Source: Mycobacterium persicum (GTDB lineage Bacteria; Actinomycetota; Actinomycetes; Mycobacteriales; Mycobacteriaceae). Taken from it: a DNA stretch of 37,042 nt. Every line of letters begins with the position of its first letter. Position 1 is the stretch's first letter. Made by a program: the position numbers and the translations under genes. Below are positions 16,542 to 25,706 of this stretch, in pieces. The notes under the pieces were generated by a model, which was not told the DNA's origin, searched no databases, and saw only the letters and a list, made by a program, of their open reading frames with translations. The stretch is from assembly GCF_002086675.1 (NCBI RefSeq), contig NZ_MVIF01000054.1, positions 1-37,042 of the forward strand, read 5' to 3'.

Positions 16542-18935
16542 ATGGCCGACAGGTTGCTCGATGCGGTGCGCGTCCTGGACCTGTCCGGTGGTGGCGCTGA
16601 CACCGTCACCCGGTTGCTGGCCGATCTGGGTGCCGACGTCCTGAAGGTGGAAGCTCCCGGCGGCAGCCCGGGACGCGGCGTCCCGCCGACCTTGGCCGGC
16701 ACCAGCATCCCGTTCGCCGTGCACAACGCCAACAAACGCAGCGCGGTGCTGAACCCGCTCGACGAGCAGGACCGCCGGCGTTTCGACGAGCTCACCGCCA
16801 ACGCCGACATCGTGGTCGACAGCGGTCTCCCGGGAGCGGCGTCCGCCTACGGAACAACATCTGCCGAACTGGCCGATCGCCACCCGCACCTAGTTGTGTT
16901 GTCGTTCACCGACTTCGGCACCTCGGGGCCACGATTTCGGTGGCGTGCCACCGATCCGGTGTTGTATGCCATGTCGGGCTCGCTGTCGCGGTCCGGCCCC
17001 ACCACCGGCACCCCGGTGTTACCGCCGGACGGCATCGCTTCGGCGACCGCCGCCGTCCAAGCGGCCTGGGCGCTGCTGGTCGCCTATTACAACAGATTGC
17101 GTTGCGGCACAGGTGATTACATCGACTTCTCGCGGTTCGACGCGGTGGTCATGGCCCTTGACCCGGCTTTCGGGGCGCACGGGCAGGTCGCCGCCGGCAT
17201 CCGCAGCAGCGCACGGTGGCGCGGACGCCCCAGAAACCAGGACGCGTACCCGATCTATCCGTGCCAGGACGGCTACGTGCGGTTGTGTGTGATGGCGCCG
17301 CGCCAGTGGCGCGGCCTGCGCCGCTGGTTGGGGGAGCCGCAAGACTTTCAGGATCCCAAATACGACGTGATCGGGGCCCGTTTTGCCGCCTGGCCCCAGA
17401 TCAGTCTGTTGGTGGCGGCGCTCTTCGCCGGCCAGACCATGAAAGAGTTGGTGGCCGCCGGACAGGCTCATGGCGTGCCGATCGCGGCGGTGCTCACGCC
17501 GTCGCGGATCCTGGCCTCCGAACATTTCCAGGCGGTGGGCGCGATCACCGATGCCGAGCTCGTCCCCGGTGTGCACGCCAAGGTGCCGACCGGATATTTC
17601 ACCGTCAACGAGCAGCGCGCCGGCTTTCGCACCCCGGCGCCCACCGCCGGCCGGCACGAACCGCGCTGGCTCGCCGACCCGGCACCGGCGCCGCCGCCCG
17701 CGGGCGAGGTGGGCGGCTACCCGTTCGAGGGACTGCGCATTCTCGATCTCGGCATCATCGTCGCCGGCGGGGAACTGAGCCGCCTGTTCGGCGACCTAGG
17801 TGCCGAGGTCATCAAGGTCGAGAGTGCCGACTACCCCGACGGGCTGCGGCAGGCCCGCGTCGGCGAGGCGATGAGCGAGTCGTTCGCCTGGACCCACCGC
17901 AATCACCGCGGTTTCGGCGTGGACCTGCGCAGCACCGATGGCAAGCAAATCTTCGGTCGCCTGGCGGCCGAGGCCGACGCCGTCTTCGCCAACTTCAAGC
18001 CGGGGACGCTGAGCTCGCTTGGGTTCAACTACGACAAGCTGCGTGGTCTCAACCCTCGGATCGTGCTGGCCGGCAGCAGCGCGTTCGGCAACCGCGGCCC
18101 GTGGAGCCGCCGGCTGGGTTATGGCCCGTTGGTGCGCGCGACCACGGGTGTCACCAGCGTGTGGACGTCCGAAGACGCCCCTCCCGACGGTTCCCGACAT
18201 CCCTTCTACGACGCGACAACGATCTTCCCCGATCATGTGGTGGGACGGGTCGTCGCGATCCTGGCCCTGGCCGCGCTGATCCACCGCGATCGCACCGGAG
18301 CCGGCGCCCACGTCCACGTCTCACAGGCCGAAGTCGTCGTCAATCAACTCGACACGCTGTTTGTGACGGAAGCCGCACGGGCCGCCGGCGCCGCCGAAAT
18401 CCGCGACGATATCAGCGTGCACGCGGTCTGTCGTTGCGCCGGCGACGACGAGTGGTGCGTGATCTCCATCTGCACTGATTACGAATGGCGTTGTGCTGCA
18501 TCTGTTTTCGGTAAGCCGGAATTGGGAGGCGACCCGCGCTTCGCGACGGCCGAGGCTCGCAGGGCCAACCGCGCCGAAATGTCGGCGGTGATGTCGGCGT
18601 GGACGAGCGCTCGCACCCCGTTGCAGGCGGCCCAACTACTGCAGTCGGGCGGAGTCGCTGCAGGCCCGATGAACCGCCCGCCGGACCTGCTCGAGGATCC
18701 TCAACTGGCCGAGCGACAGCTGTTTGCGACCATGACGCACCCGCTGATTTCACGTCCGCTGCCGGCAGAGACGGGTCCGGCGCCGTTTCGCCACATCCCG
18801 CATTCACCGCGGCGACCGGCGCCTCAAGCGGGGCAGGACACTCGTGCCATCTGTCACGAGCTGCTCGGAATGAGCCGTGATGAGATCGAGCGGCTGATCT
18901 CCGAGGGCGTGCTGTTCGCGCCGGCCGGCGGGTAA
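16542..18935 (+). CDS. Tandem-domain class III CoA-transferase (Rv1866-like)
   Basis: This 797-aa protein contains two CaiB/BaiF (class III) CoA-transferase modules in one chain, at about 1-385 and 400-790. Family members move CoA between carboxylic acids; the interlocked dimer is normally made of two chains, so the fusion may be a built-in heterodimer. Module 1 begins RVLDLSGGGADTVTRLLADLGADVLKVE-like and module 2 begins GLRILDLGIIVAGGELSRLFGDLGAEVIKVE-like. Each keeps an aspartate at the expected catalytic place (PPDGIA and FPDHVV), though the GxGxxVDVS-type segment of module 2 has His for Asp (HVHVS). ATG 16542 gives the natural N-terminus. It heads a plus-strand run with the thiolase-fold gene and the epimerase/PPDK fusion, gaps of 58 and about 113 bases. 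Confidence 0.9.
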   Translation: MADRLLDAVRVLDLSGGGADTVTRLLADLGADVLKVEAPGGSPGRGVPPTLAGTSIPFAVHNANKRSAVLNPLDEQDRRRFDELTANADIVVDSGLPGAASAYGTTSAELADRHPHLVVLSFTDFGTSGPRFRWRATDPVLYAMSGSLSRSGPTTGTPVLPPDGIASATAAVQAAWALLVAYYNRLRCGTGDYIDFSRFDAVVMALDPAFGAHGQVAAGIRSSARWRGRPRNQDAYPIYPCQDGYVRLCVMAPRQWRGLRRWLGEPQDFQDPKYDVIGARFAAWPQISLLVAALFAGQTMKELVAAGQAHGVPIAAVLTPSRILASEHFQAVGAITDAELVPGVHAKVPTGYFTVNEQRAGFRTPAPTAGRHEPRWLADPAPAPPPAGEVGGYPFEGLRILDLGIIVAGGELSRLFGDLGAEVIKVESADYPDGLRQARVGEAMSESFAWTHRNHRGFGVDLRSTDGKQIFGRLAAEADAVFANFKPGTLSSLGFNYDKLRGLNPRIVLAGSSAFGNRGPWSRRLGYGPLVRATTGVTSVWTSEDAPPDGSRHPFYDATTIFPDHVVGRVVAILALAALIHRDRTGAGAHVHVSQAEVVVNQLDTLFVTEAARAAGAAEIRDDISVHAVCRCAGDDEWCVISICTDYEWRCAASVFGKPELGGDPRFATAEARRANRAEMSAVMSAWTSARTPLQAAQLLQSGGVAAGPMNRPPDLLEDPQLAERQLFATMTHPLISRPLPAETGPAPFRHIPHSPRRPAPQAGQDTRAICHELLGMSRDEIERLISEGVLFAPAGG

Positions 18936-18993
18936 GGGTCCGCGAACGAGACGTGGTGTGCGGCTGGCCGAAGCTCGGCGCTAGGTTCGAGGC

Positions 18994-20478
18994 ATGCCCG
19001 TTGATCCCAGGACTCCGGTGCTGATCGGCTACGGTCAGGTCAACCATCGCGACGAGATCGACCCGGCCGGGCCCTCGGTCGAACCGGTCGACTTGATGGT
19101 CGCAGCGGCCCGGCAAGCCGCCGATTCTCAGGTGTTGGCGGCGGTCGACTCGATCCGTGTCGTGCACATGCTGTCGGCGCACTACCGAAACCCGGGGCAG
19201 TTGCTCGGTGAGCGCCTCGGCGCCGGCAGCTTCACCACGAGATACGGCAGTGTCGGTGGCAACACGCCACAATCGCTGGTCAGCCAGGCATGCTTGGACA
19301 TCCAGCAGGGGCGCGCCGACGTGGTGCTGATCGGCGGCGCCGAAACCTGGCGTACCAGGACCGGACTGAAGTCCCAGGGCAGCAGGCTGGTGTGGACCCG
19401 ACAGGACGACTCCGTGCCGCTGCCGGAAATCGCTGGTGACGACGTCCCGATGGCGGGGGAGGCCGAGCTCAGGATCAAGCTGGACCGGCCCGCCTACGTC
19501 TACCCGCTGTTCGAGCAGGCGCTGCGCATCGCCAACGGCGAGTCGATGGAGGATCACCGGCGCCGGGTCGGTCAGCTGTGGGCCCGCTTCAACGCCGTCG
19601 CGGTCGACAATCCCTACGCCTGGATCCGCACCCCGATGACCGCCGAGGAGATTTGCCGGCCCGGCCCGCAGAACCGGATGATCAGTTGGCCCTACACCAA
19701 GTTGATGAACTCCAACAACATGGTTGACCAGGGCGCGGCACTGATCCTGACGTCGGTTGAGCATGCCACCCGCCTGCAGGTCCCCAGCGAGCGCTGGGTT
19801 TACCCGCATGCGGGTACCGACGCCCACGACACCCCCGCGATCGCCGAGCGGGCTGAGCTGCACCGGTCTCCGGCGATCCGGATCGGTGGTGCGCGTGTGC
19901 TGCAGTTGGCCGGCCTGACCACCGATGATGTCGACTACGTCGACCTGTACTCGTGCTTTCCCTCTGCCGTGCAGGTTGCCGCGGCCGAACTCGGCCTGGC
20001 GACCGACGACCCCGCCCGCCCGCTGACGGTCACCGGCGGCCTGACCTTCGCCGGCGGCCCGTGGAGCAATTACGTCACCCACTCCATCGTCACCATGGCC
20101 GAACTGCTGGTCGCCAACCCGGGCAGCCGCGGCCTGATCACCGCAAACGGCGGTTATCTGACCAAACACAGCTTCGGCGTGTACAGCACCGAGCCGCCCG
20201 CGGAATTTCGTTGGGAAGATGCGCAGCCGGTCGTGGACCGCGAGCCCACGACCGCGGGTTTGGTCGAGTGGGAGGGAATCGGCACCGTCGAGGCGTGGAC
20301 CACGCCGTTCACCCGGGAGGGCCGGCCCGAGAAGGCCTTTGTGGCGGTGCGCACGCCCGACGGGGCGCGAACTCTGGGGGTGATCACCGATCCCGATTCG
20401 GCCGAAGCGACGGTGCGGGACGACATTGCCGGGGCCAAGGTTGCCGTCGCCGCCGACGGCAGCGCGACGTTGCGGTAA
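18994..20478 (+). CDS. Thiolase-fold protein with C-terminal OB-like domain (Rv1867-like)
   Basis: This 494-aa member of the thiolase superfamily is of the actinobacterial type annotated as acetyl-CoA acetyltransferase or lipid-transfer-like. The thiolase halves are visible in GGNTPQSLVSQACLDI followed by ADVVLIGGAE (N-terminal, about 85-115) and YVDLYSCFPSAVQVA plus NGGYLTKHSFGVYS (C-terminal, about 310-400). The nucleophilic cysteine of true thiolases is not at its usual N-terminal place (GGNTPQ instead), while the C-terminal Cys and His remain, so ordinary thiolysis is doubtful. The last 90 residues look like a small beta domain (AFVAVRTPDGARTLGVI), as in OB-fold DUF35 partners. Start: ATG 18994. 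It probably acts on the product of the neighbouring CoA-transferase. Confidence 0.87.
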   Translation: MPVDPRTPVLIGYGQVNHRDEIDPAGPSVEPVDLMVAAARQAADSQVLAAVDSIRVVHMLSAHYRNPGQLLGERLGAGSFTTRYGSVGGNTPQSLVSQACLDIQQGRADVVLIGGAETWRTRTGLKSQGSRLVWTRQDDSVPLPEIAGDDVPMAGEAELRIKLDRPAYVYPLFEQALRIANGESMEDHRRRVGQLWARFNAVAVDNPYAWIRTPMTAEEICRPGPQNRMISWPYTKLMNSNNMVDQGAALILTSVEHATRLQVPSERWVYPHAGTDAHDTPAIAERAELHRSPAIRIGGARVLQLAGLTTDDVDYVDLYSCFPSAVQVAAAELGLATDDPARPLTVTGGLTFAGGPWSNYVTHSIVTMAELLVANPGSRGLITANGGYLTKHSFGVYSTEPPAEFRWEDAQPVVDREPTTAGLVEWEGIGTVEAWTTPFTREGRPEKAFVAVRTPDGARTLGVITDPDSAEATVRDDIAGAKVAVAADGSATLR

Positions 20479-20591
20479 CCGGCCGCGACGATTGAGAAAA
20501 CCCTTCCGAGTCACGGTCCGGACTCAATTTGTCGCGCAAGTAGGGTCGGCGTGCTTATTGTCATGACAAGACGTTGGGGAAGGTGGGCAGG

Positions 20592-22700
20592 GTGCACGTC
20601 CTGGTTACCGATGCTGCCGGCGCGGTCGGGCGACTGGTAGCACGCCAGCTGATCGCGGCCGGACACACGGTCAGCGGCATCGCCCCGCACCGACACCCAT
20701 ACCTGGATGCCGGTGTCGACTTTGTTTGCGCGTCGCTGCACCACCCGATGTTGCTGGAGTTAGCCGCCGAAGCGGACGCGGTGATCCATCTGGCCCCGGT
20801 GGACACCAGCGCACCGGGCGCGGCCGGCCTCAACGGCCTGGCGCACGTGAGCAATGCGGCCTCGCGTGCGGGGGCACGGCTGCTGTTCGTATCCCAGGCC
20901 GCGGGGTCACCCGATCTGTATCAGCAGGCCGAGGCCTTGGTGGCCAGTTGCTGGGCGCCGAACTTGGTGATTCGCATCGCGCCGCCGGTCGGTCGGCACC
21001 TCGACTGGACGGTGTGCCGGACGGTGGCCACCCTGCTGCGCAGTAGGGTCTCGGCGCAGCCGATGCGGGTGCTGCACCTCGATGACCTGGTTCGCTTCCT
21101 GGTATTGGCGCTGAACACCGACCGCAACGGCGTCGTCGACCTGGCCACGCCGGACGCCGCGAACCTGGTCACCGCGTGGCGGCTGCTGCAATCGGCCGAC
21201 CCACACCTGCGAACGCACCGGATTCGCCGCTGGGCCGACCTGATTCCACAGATGGACACCGCTGCGGCCCAAGAAGATTGGAAATTTCAGTACGGGTGGC
21301 AGGCGACCGAGGCGATCGTGGATACCGGTCGTGGACTAGTGGGCCGGCGGCTGGATCGTGGTGGCGCGACCATCGGGTCAGGCCAACTCGCGCTGCCGAT
21401 CGAGCCGGTCCCGCGGTCGTTTCCCCGTTACGGCGCGACCGTGAACTCGGTGGGGCCCGACGGGCTCGAGGGTGAATTCGACGACCGGATCGATCCGCGG
21501 TTTCCGGTGTTCAGCGCAACCGGTCTCGCCGAAGCGCTGCCGGGCCCGCTGACCCCGATGACACTGGACGTCCAGATGGGCGGACTACGTGCCGCAGGTC
21601 GGGCCATGGGGCGAATCCTGGCACTGGGCGACGTGGTCGCCCAGGAGTGGGAGAGCAGGGCCATCGCGGTGTTCGGTCATCGCCCCTACGTCGGCGTGTC
21701 GGCCAACATCGTCGCTGCCAGCCAGCTGCCGGGCTGGGACGAGCACGCCATCACCCGCCGTGCGCTGGGGGACCATCAACCGCCGACGGGCCTGCTGCCG
21801 TTTGGGCGGCCCCAGTTGGCCGGCGGAGCACTCGGGTCGGTCGCCAAAGTGGTCGTGACGGCTCGGTCGCTGTCGCTGTTGCGTCATCTGCGGGCTGACA
21901 CTCAGGCCTACGTTGCCGCGGCGTCGGCGGAGCATGTCGATGCCGGGCAGCTGAGCGAACTACCGGACGCCAGTCTGGAAGTACGGGTTCGCTTGTTGCG
22001 GGATCGGATTCACCAGGGCTGGATCCTGACGTCGCTATGGGTCATCGACACCGGCATCACCGCGGCGACGCTGGAGCACACACACGCGAAATCCAGCGTG
22101 TCCGGTATCGGGGTGATCATGGACAGCCGTCGTGTCGCGGCGGTGAGCACTGAGCTGACGGATATGCTGCGCGCCGACGCACCGCTGTGCGCCCTGGCTC
22201 GCGAAGGCAACGTCGACAGCATCCGGGCGCTATCGCCGTCCGCCGCTGCGGCCCTCGAGGCGGCCGTTGCCCAGCTGGGGCACCGCGGCCCCGGGGAAGC
22301 GGAGCTGGCCAACCCGGTGTTCGGCGACGACCCGTCGCTACTCTTGACCTTCGCTGCGCAAGCCGCTACGGCGCCCGCCGAGCCGGCGCCACCGGCGACG
22401 TTTGCCCAGCGGTTGGCGGCCAGCGCTCGCAGTTCGCGAGAGTTGGCTCACGACACCACCATTCGGTTCACCCATGAACTCCGGATGACGCTGCGCGAGT
22501 TAGGATCTCGGCGGGTTGCGGCGGACCTGATCGACACCGTCGACGACGTCTACTATCTGACCTGCGACGAGCTGGTCACCATGCCGGCCGACGCCCGGCT
22601 GCGGGTCAAACGCCGACGCACCGAGCGCGAGCGGCTGCAGGCTCAGCCGCCGCCCGACGTCATCGACCACACCTGGAAGCCCCCGGACCAACAGCGCTGA
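20592..22700 (+). CDS. NAD-epimerase-like / PPDK-like helical fusion protein (Rv1868-like)
   Basis: This is a protein of about 700 aa. Residues 1-260 look like a Rossmann NAD(P)-dependent epimerase/dehydratase (VHVLVTDAAGAVGRLVARQL, later HLDDLVRFLVLAL). The middle (about 260-600) is not recognised. The last 90 residues (RELAHDTTIRFTHELRMTLRELG, then DDVYYLTCDELVTMP and RRRTERERLQ) resemble the helical segment that precedes the phosphohistidine domain in PEP synthase/pyruvate-phosphate-dikinase-like proteins, but no phosphohistidine domain follows. Start: GTG 20592 is preferred (GGGGAAGG upstream, natural beta-strand start); TTG 20574 and GTG 20583 are alternatives. It ends five bases from the convergent reductase gene. 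The function is unknown; conservation beside the CoA-transferase and thiolase-fold genes suggests a shared pathway. Confidence 0.85.
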   Translation: MHVLVTDAAGAVGRLVARQLIAAGHTVSGIAPHRHPYLDAGVDFVCASLHHPMLLELAAEADAVIHLAPVDTSAPGAAGLNGLAHVSNAASRAGARLLFVSQAAGSPDLYQQAEALVASCWAPNLVIRIAPPVGRHLDWTVCRTVATLLRSRVSAQPMRVLHLDDLVRFLVLALNTDRNGVVDLATPDAANLVTAWRLLQSADPHLRTHRIRRWADLIPQMDTAAAQEDWKFQYGWQATEAIVDTGRGLVGRRLDRGGATIGSGQLALPIEPVPRSFPRYGATVNSVGPDGLEGEFDDRIDPRFPVFSATGLAEALPGPLTPMTLDVQMGGLRAAGRAMGRILALGDVVAQEWESRAIAVFGHRPYVGVSANIVAASQLPGWDEHAITRRALGDHQPPTGLLPFGRPQLAGGALGSVAKVVVTARSLSLLRHLRADTQAYVAAASAEHVDAGQLSELPDASLEVRVRLLRDRIHQGWILTSLWVIDTGITAATLEHTHAKSSVSGIGVIMDSRRVAAVSTELTDMLRADAPLCALAREGNVDSIRALSPSAAAALEAAVAQLGHRGPGEAELANPVFGDDPSLLLTFAAQAATAPAEPAPPATFAQRLAASARSSRELAHDTTIRFTHELRMTLRELGSRRVAADLIDTVDDVYYLTCDELVTMPADARLRVKRRRTERERLQAQPPPDVIDHTWKPPDQQR

Positions 22701-22705
22701 ATGCG

Positions 22706-23944
22706 CTAAGCGCCGATCCGCGCTTCGGCCAACGGCGATGCGGGATCAGCCAACCTGCCGGCGTCGACCGGGGCTTTCGATCGGATCAGGGCTTTGACGT
22801 CGTCGAGCACATCCCAGATGTTGACGTTCATCCCGGCCAGCACCCGGTTGTCGCCGTCGAGCCAGAATGCGACGAACTCGCAGCCGGCGACGTCGCCACG
22901 GAACACCAGCCGCTCGACGCCGGAAGCGTGGCCGGCGTACTCCATCCCGAGGTCGTACTGATCGGTGAAGAAGTAGGGCAGCTCGGTGTATTCGCCCGGG
23001 GCGCCGAGCATGCCGGCGACCGCCACCGCGGGTTGTTTGAGCGCGTTGGCCCAATGCTCGGTGCGGATCCGGGTGCCCAGCAGCGGGTGCTCCGCGGCGG
23101 CGATGTCGCCGACGGCGTAGATATCGCGATCGCTGGTGCGCAGCGACGCATCGACCTGGACACCGCCGTCAGCCATCGCCAAGCCGGCCTGTTGGGCCAG
23201 TTCGACGTTGGGTTTCGCGCCGACGGCAACCAGCACGGCATCGGCGGCGATGACGGACCCGTCGCCCAGCTTGAGCCCACTGGCCCGGCCGCCCTGCGTC
23301 GTGATCTCGGCCACCTGCGCTTCCAGCCGCAAGTCCACACCATGATCGCGATGCAGATCGGCGAACACCTTGCCGACGGTATCGCCCAGCGCGGCCGACA
23401 GCGGCTGGCCGGCCGCCTCCACCACGGCGACATCGACGTTGCGCTGCCGAGCGCTGGCGGCCACCTCCAGACCGATCCAGCCCGCGCCCACCACCGCGAG
23501 CGAAGAGCCCTCGGCCAGAGCGGAATTCAGCGCCGACGCATCCTCGAACGTGCGCAGGTAATGCACGCCGGCTGCATCGGCGCCGGGTATCGGCAGGCGA
23601 CGCGACGCCGATCCGGTCGCCAGCAGCAGCTTGTCATAGTGCACGGTGGTGCCGTCGGGAAGTCCGACGCTGTGAGCGGCGGGATCCAGCGACGACACCC
23701 GCGCGCCCGGTCGCAGGTCGACGTCGTGGTCGCGATACCAATCCGAGTTGTGCACGGTGAACTCGTCGAGTGACTTCTTGCCCGCCAGGAATTCCTTGGA
23801 CAGCGGGGGACGCTCGTAGGGCAGCTGCTCCTCTTCGGCGAAGAGCGTGATGATGCCGTCGAACCCCTTGTCGCGCAAGGCTTCTGCCGCTTTGGCACCG
23901 GCAAGACCGCCGCCGACGATGACGAATGTTGTCGAACTGGCCAT
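22706..23944 (-). CDS. FAD-dependent ferredoxin-type reductase (Rv1869c-like)
   Basis: This 412-aa NAD(P)H-dependent FAD oxidoreductase belongs to the rubredoxin/ferredoxin reductase class that passes electrons to small iron-sulfur proteins, often for P450s or dioxygenases. The FAD motif is VIVGGGLAGAKAAEAL (8-23), the ATG motif is LLLATGSASRRLP, the NAD motif is VVGAGWIGLE (151-160) and the second FAD segment is IYAVGDIAAAEH. A C-terminal reductase domain (about 325-405) completes it. Start ATG 23944 (MASSTTFVIVGGG). It reads away from the DUF72 gene region's 5' side and is 13 bases downstream of that gene's stop, so it may be the last gene of the 26096-22706 run. No ferredoxin gene lies beside it. 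Confidence 0.92.
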   Translation of the reverse strand: MASSTTFVIVGGGLAGAKAAEALRDKGFDGIITLFAEEEQLPYERPPLSKEFLAGKKSLDEFTVHNSDWYRDHDVDLRPGARVSSLDPAAHSVGLPDGTTVHYDKLLLATGSASRRLPIPGADAAGVHYLRTFEDASALNSALAEGSSLAVVGAGWIGLEVAASARQRNVDVAVVEAAGQPLSAALGDTVGKVFADLHRDHGVDLRLEAQVAEITTQGGRASGLKLGDGSVIAADAVLVAVGAKPNVELAQQAGLAMADGGVQVDASLRTSDRDIYAVGDIAAAEHPLLGTRIRTEHWANALKQPAVAVAGMLGAPGEYTELPYFFTDQYDLGMEYAGHASGVERLVFRGDVAGCEFVAFWLDGDNRVLAGMNVNIWDVLDDVKALIRSKAPVDAGRLADPASPLAEARIGA

Positions 23945-23957
23945 GCCCCCAGCCTAC

Positions 23958-24683
23958 TTAGCTCATCAGCTCCCGCAATGACAGCGCGTTGCGGACCGCG
24001 TGGCCGCCCAAGTCGTTGTTGAAGTACATCCACACGTCACGGCCCTCGACATCCCAGTCGGTGATGCGGTCGGCCCAGCGTCGCAGGTCGTCGGGCGAGT
24101 ACGAACCCGCGTACATCGCGTCCCGATCGGGACCGTGCATCCGGACGTACACCAGGTCGGTGGTGGCCCGTGGGATACACGCGAGACCTCCGCCGCTCAT
24201 CACCACGTAGGCGGCTCGATGGGTTTCCAGCACCGCATATACCGCCGGGTCGTTCCAGGACGGGTGGCGCAGCTCGACGGCCACCCGGATCGACGCCGGA
24301 ACGCAGCGCAGGAACGAATCCAGCCGCGCGTCGTCGCGTCGCTGCTCGGGATGCAGCTGCACCAGCAACACGCCGTGACGATCACCCAGCAGCCGCCAGC
24401 AGTGTTCGAACCGCTCAATCCAGGGTTCGGGCGACACCAGCCGGCGGTAGTGGGTCAGACCGCGGTGCGCCTTGACCGACATGGTGAACCCGTCGGGCAA
24501 CTGGGCTCGCCAGCGCGCGAACGTCGAATCTCTGGGCCACCGGTAGAAGCTGGCGTTCAGCTCGACGGTGTCGAACGTCTGCACGTAGTAGGACAATCGC
24601 CGGGCAGACGCCAGCCCGGGCGGATACAGCACGTCGGACCAGTGGTCATACGACCAGCCCGAGGTACCGATCCGGACGGTCAT
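23958..24683 (-). CDS. DUF72 / YecE-family protein
   Basis: This 241-aa protein of the DUF72 (YecE) family has a TIM-barrel-like fold of unknown reaction. Typical segments are the N-terminal RIGTSGWSYDHW, FDTVELNASFYRWP, FTMSVKAHRGLTH, the central LLVQLHPEQ, AVELRHPSW, and the C-terminal YVRMHG followed by WMYFNNDLGGHAVRNA. Start ATG 24683. The gap to the stop of the upstream nuclease-like gene is seven bases, so co-transcription is very likely. DUF72 genes elsewhere often sit near DNA-repair or Fe-S genes, and here its partner is an endonuclease III-like protein; that link is suggestive only. Confidence 0.9.
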   Translation of the reverse strand: MTVRIGTSGWSYDHWSDVLYPPGLASARRLSYYVQTFDTVELNASFYRWPRDSTFARWRAQLPDGFTMSVKAHRGLTHYRRLVSPEPWIERFEHCWRLLGDRHGVLLVQLHPEQRRDDARLDSFLRCVPASIRVAVELRHPSWNDPAVYAVLETHRAAYVVMSGGGLACIPRATTDLVYVRMHGPDRDAMYAGSYSPDDLRRWADRITDWDVEGRDVWMYFNNDLGGHAVRNALSLRELMS

Positions 24684-24690
24684 GTGGTGC

Positions 24691-25326
24691 TCAATCGGTC
24701 ACCTGGCGGCGCACGTCGTCGTCCAGGGACGCGCGGACCAGTGCCGCCGCCAGCCGGGCGTTGGCGCCGGCGGCCAGCGCCGACAGTTTTGCCGGATCGG
24801 TGGGCAGGCCCAGCTCCTTGGCCGCGGCGGTGGCACGGTCGTCGAAATACGGCCGTGCCCAGGTCCACACATCCTGTACCTCGCGCAGGAAGATGTCCGC
24901 ACCCGTATCGCCAATCCCTTTGAACTGCTTGAGGATTCGTTTGACCTTCGGCGGGTCGTGGTCGCTGCGACGCGCGATTTCGCGCAGGTCGCCGCGGAAT
25001 TCGTCGCGGACCCGCTCGGCCATTTCGGTAAGCCGGGTGGCCGAACTTTCGTCATAGCGCACATAGTGGGCGCGGCCGAACGCATCGATCGTGGTCTGTC
25101 GCCGGGATTCCAGCACCGCTTTGGGGGTGCGCAGGCCCGCCTTGAACAGTTCCCTCGCGGCGCGCATGGCGATAGTGGCGTCGATCGGCTTGCTGGCCAG
25201 CATGCACAGCACCAGCAGTTGAAACAGCGGCATCGGCTTGTCGTCGATGCGAATGCCGGCCTCGGCAGCGTAGCTGGTACCGGCGACCTCGAGCAGTCGT
25301 TTCACCTGTTGCTCGGGCTTGTCCAT
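24691..25326 (-). CDS. HhH-GPD endonuclease III-like protein (Rv1870c-like)
   Basis: This is a helix-hairpin-helix protein related to base-excision glycosylases of the endonuclease III superfamily. The helix-hairpin-helix is IKQFKGIGDTGADIF-like (actual: LKQFKGIGDTGADIFLREV, about 152-170), and the Asp of VQDVW sits at the usual catalytic position of the GPD loop. There is no C-terminal four-cysteine Fe-S cluster. ATG 25326 gives 211 aa, the length I recall for the M. tuberculosis protein. ATG 25371 is a real alternative (226 aa), since it overlaps the stop of the TfoX-like gene as ATGA, the usual sign of translational coupling. It lies in a tight run with the TfoX-like and Ddn-like genes upstream and the DUF72 gene downstream. 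Substrate base unknown. Confidence 0.82.
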   Translation of the reverse strand: MDKPEQQVKRLLEVAGTSYAAEAGIRIDDKPMPLFQLLVLCMLASKPIDATIAMRAARELFKAGLRTPKAVLESRRQTTIDAFGRAHYVRYDESSATRLTEMAERVRDEFRGDLREIARRSDHDPPKVKRILKQFKGIGDTGADIFLREVQDVWTWARPYFDDRATAAAKELGLPTDPAKLSALAAGANARLAAALVRASLDDDVRRQVTD

Positions 25327-25367
25327 TCCGGCGGCGTACCCGCATTTGCCGGCCGCAAACCGGGTGG

Positions 25368-25700
25368 TCATTTCGGCGGCAGGCTGTGCACCCAGGTCAC
25401 GCTGCGCGTGACCCAACTGTGAAGCTGCCGTTTGGTTTTCACCCCTTCGGCGGCGACGCGCAACCATCCGCGGGTTTGCCGGCCGGCCATCACCATGGGG
25501 CTGACGTGGGCGCCACCGAGTAGTTTGTCGGTGTCTGCCGGCGGCACCCGGACCAGAAGTCCGCCCTGACCGCTGACCGCCACGGCCAGGTGCCCGTCGA
25601 TCAGGAAGGCAAGCCCGCCGAACATCCGCTTCTCGTCTACGCCGGACTGCGGCGCCAGCAACTCGCGGATCCGTTCCACGAGGTCGAGGTCGTAGGCCAT
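25368..25700 (-). CDS. TfoX N-terminal-domain protein
   Basis: This 110-aa protein consists of the TfoX N-terminal domain, marked by KRMFGGLAFLIDGHLAVAV followed by LLVRV and the late GWLRV strand. In gamma-proteobacteria TfoX controls competence; stand-alone N-domains in actinobacteria have no known role. ATG 25700 lies six bases after the stop of the Ddn-like gene, and its own stop touches a possible start of the nuclease-like gene (ATGA), so all three should be on one transcript. The C-terminal tail is basic (VKTKRQLHSWVTRSVTW), compatible with nucleic-acid contact. Confidence 0.87.
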   Translation of the reverse strand: MAYDLDLVERIRELLAPQSGVDEKRMFGGLAFLIDGHLAVAVSGQGGLLVRVPPADTDKLLGGAHVSPMVMAGRQTRGWLRVAAEGVKTKRQLHSWVTRSVTWVHSLPPK

Positions 25701-25706
25701 CGGCGG

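Noticed and set aside
18412..20514. 700-codon open frame antisense to the thiolase-fold gene
   Set aside because: Spans two genes and the gap between them with no motif; typical high-GC shadow.
24000..24923. Plus-strand open frame over the DUF72 gene
   Set aside because: The minus strand carries clear DUF72 motifs; the plus product has no recognised feature.
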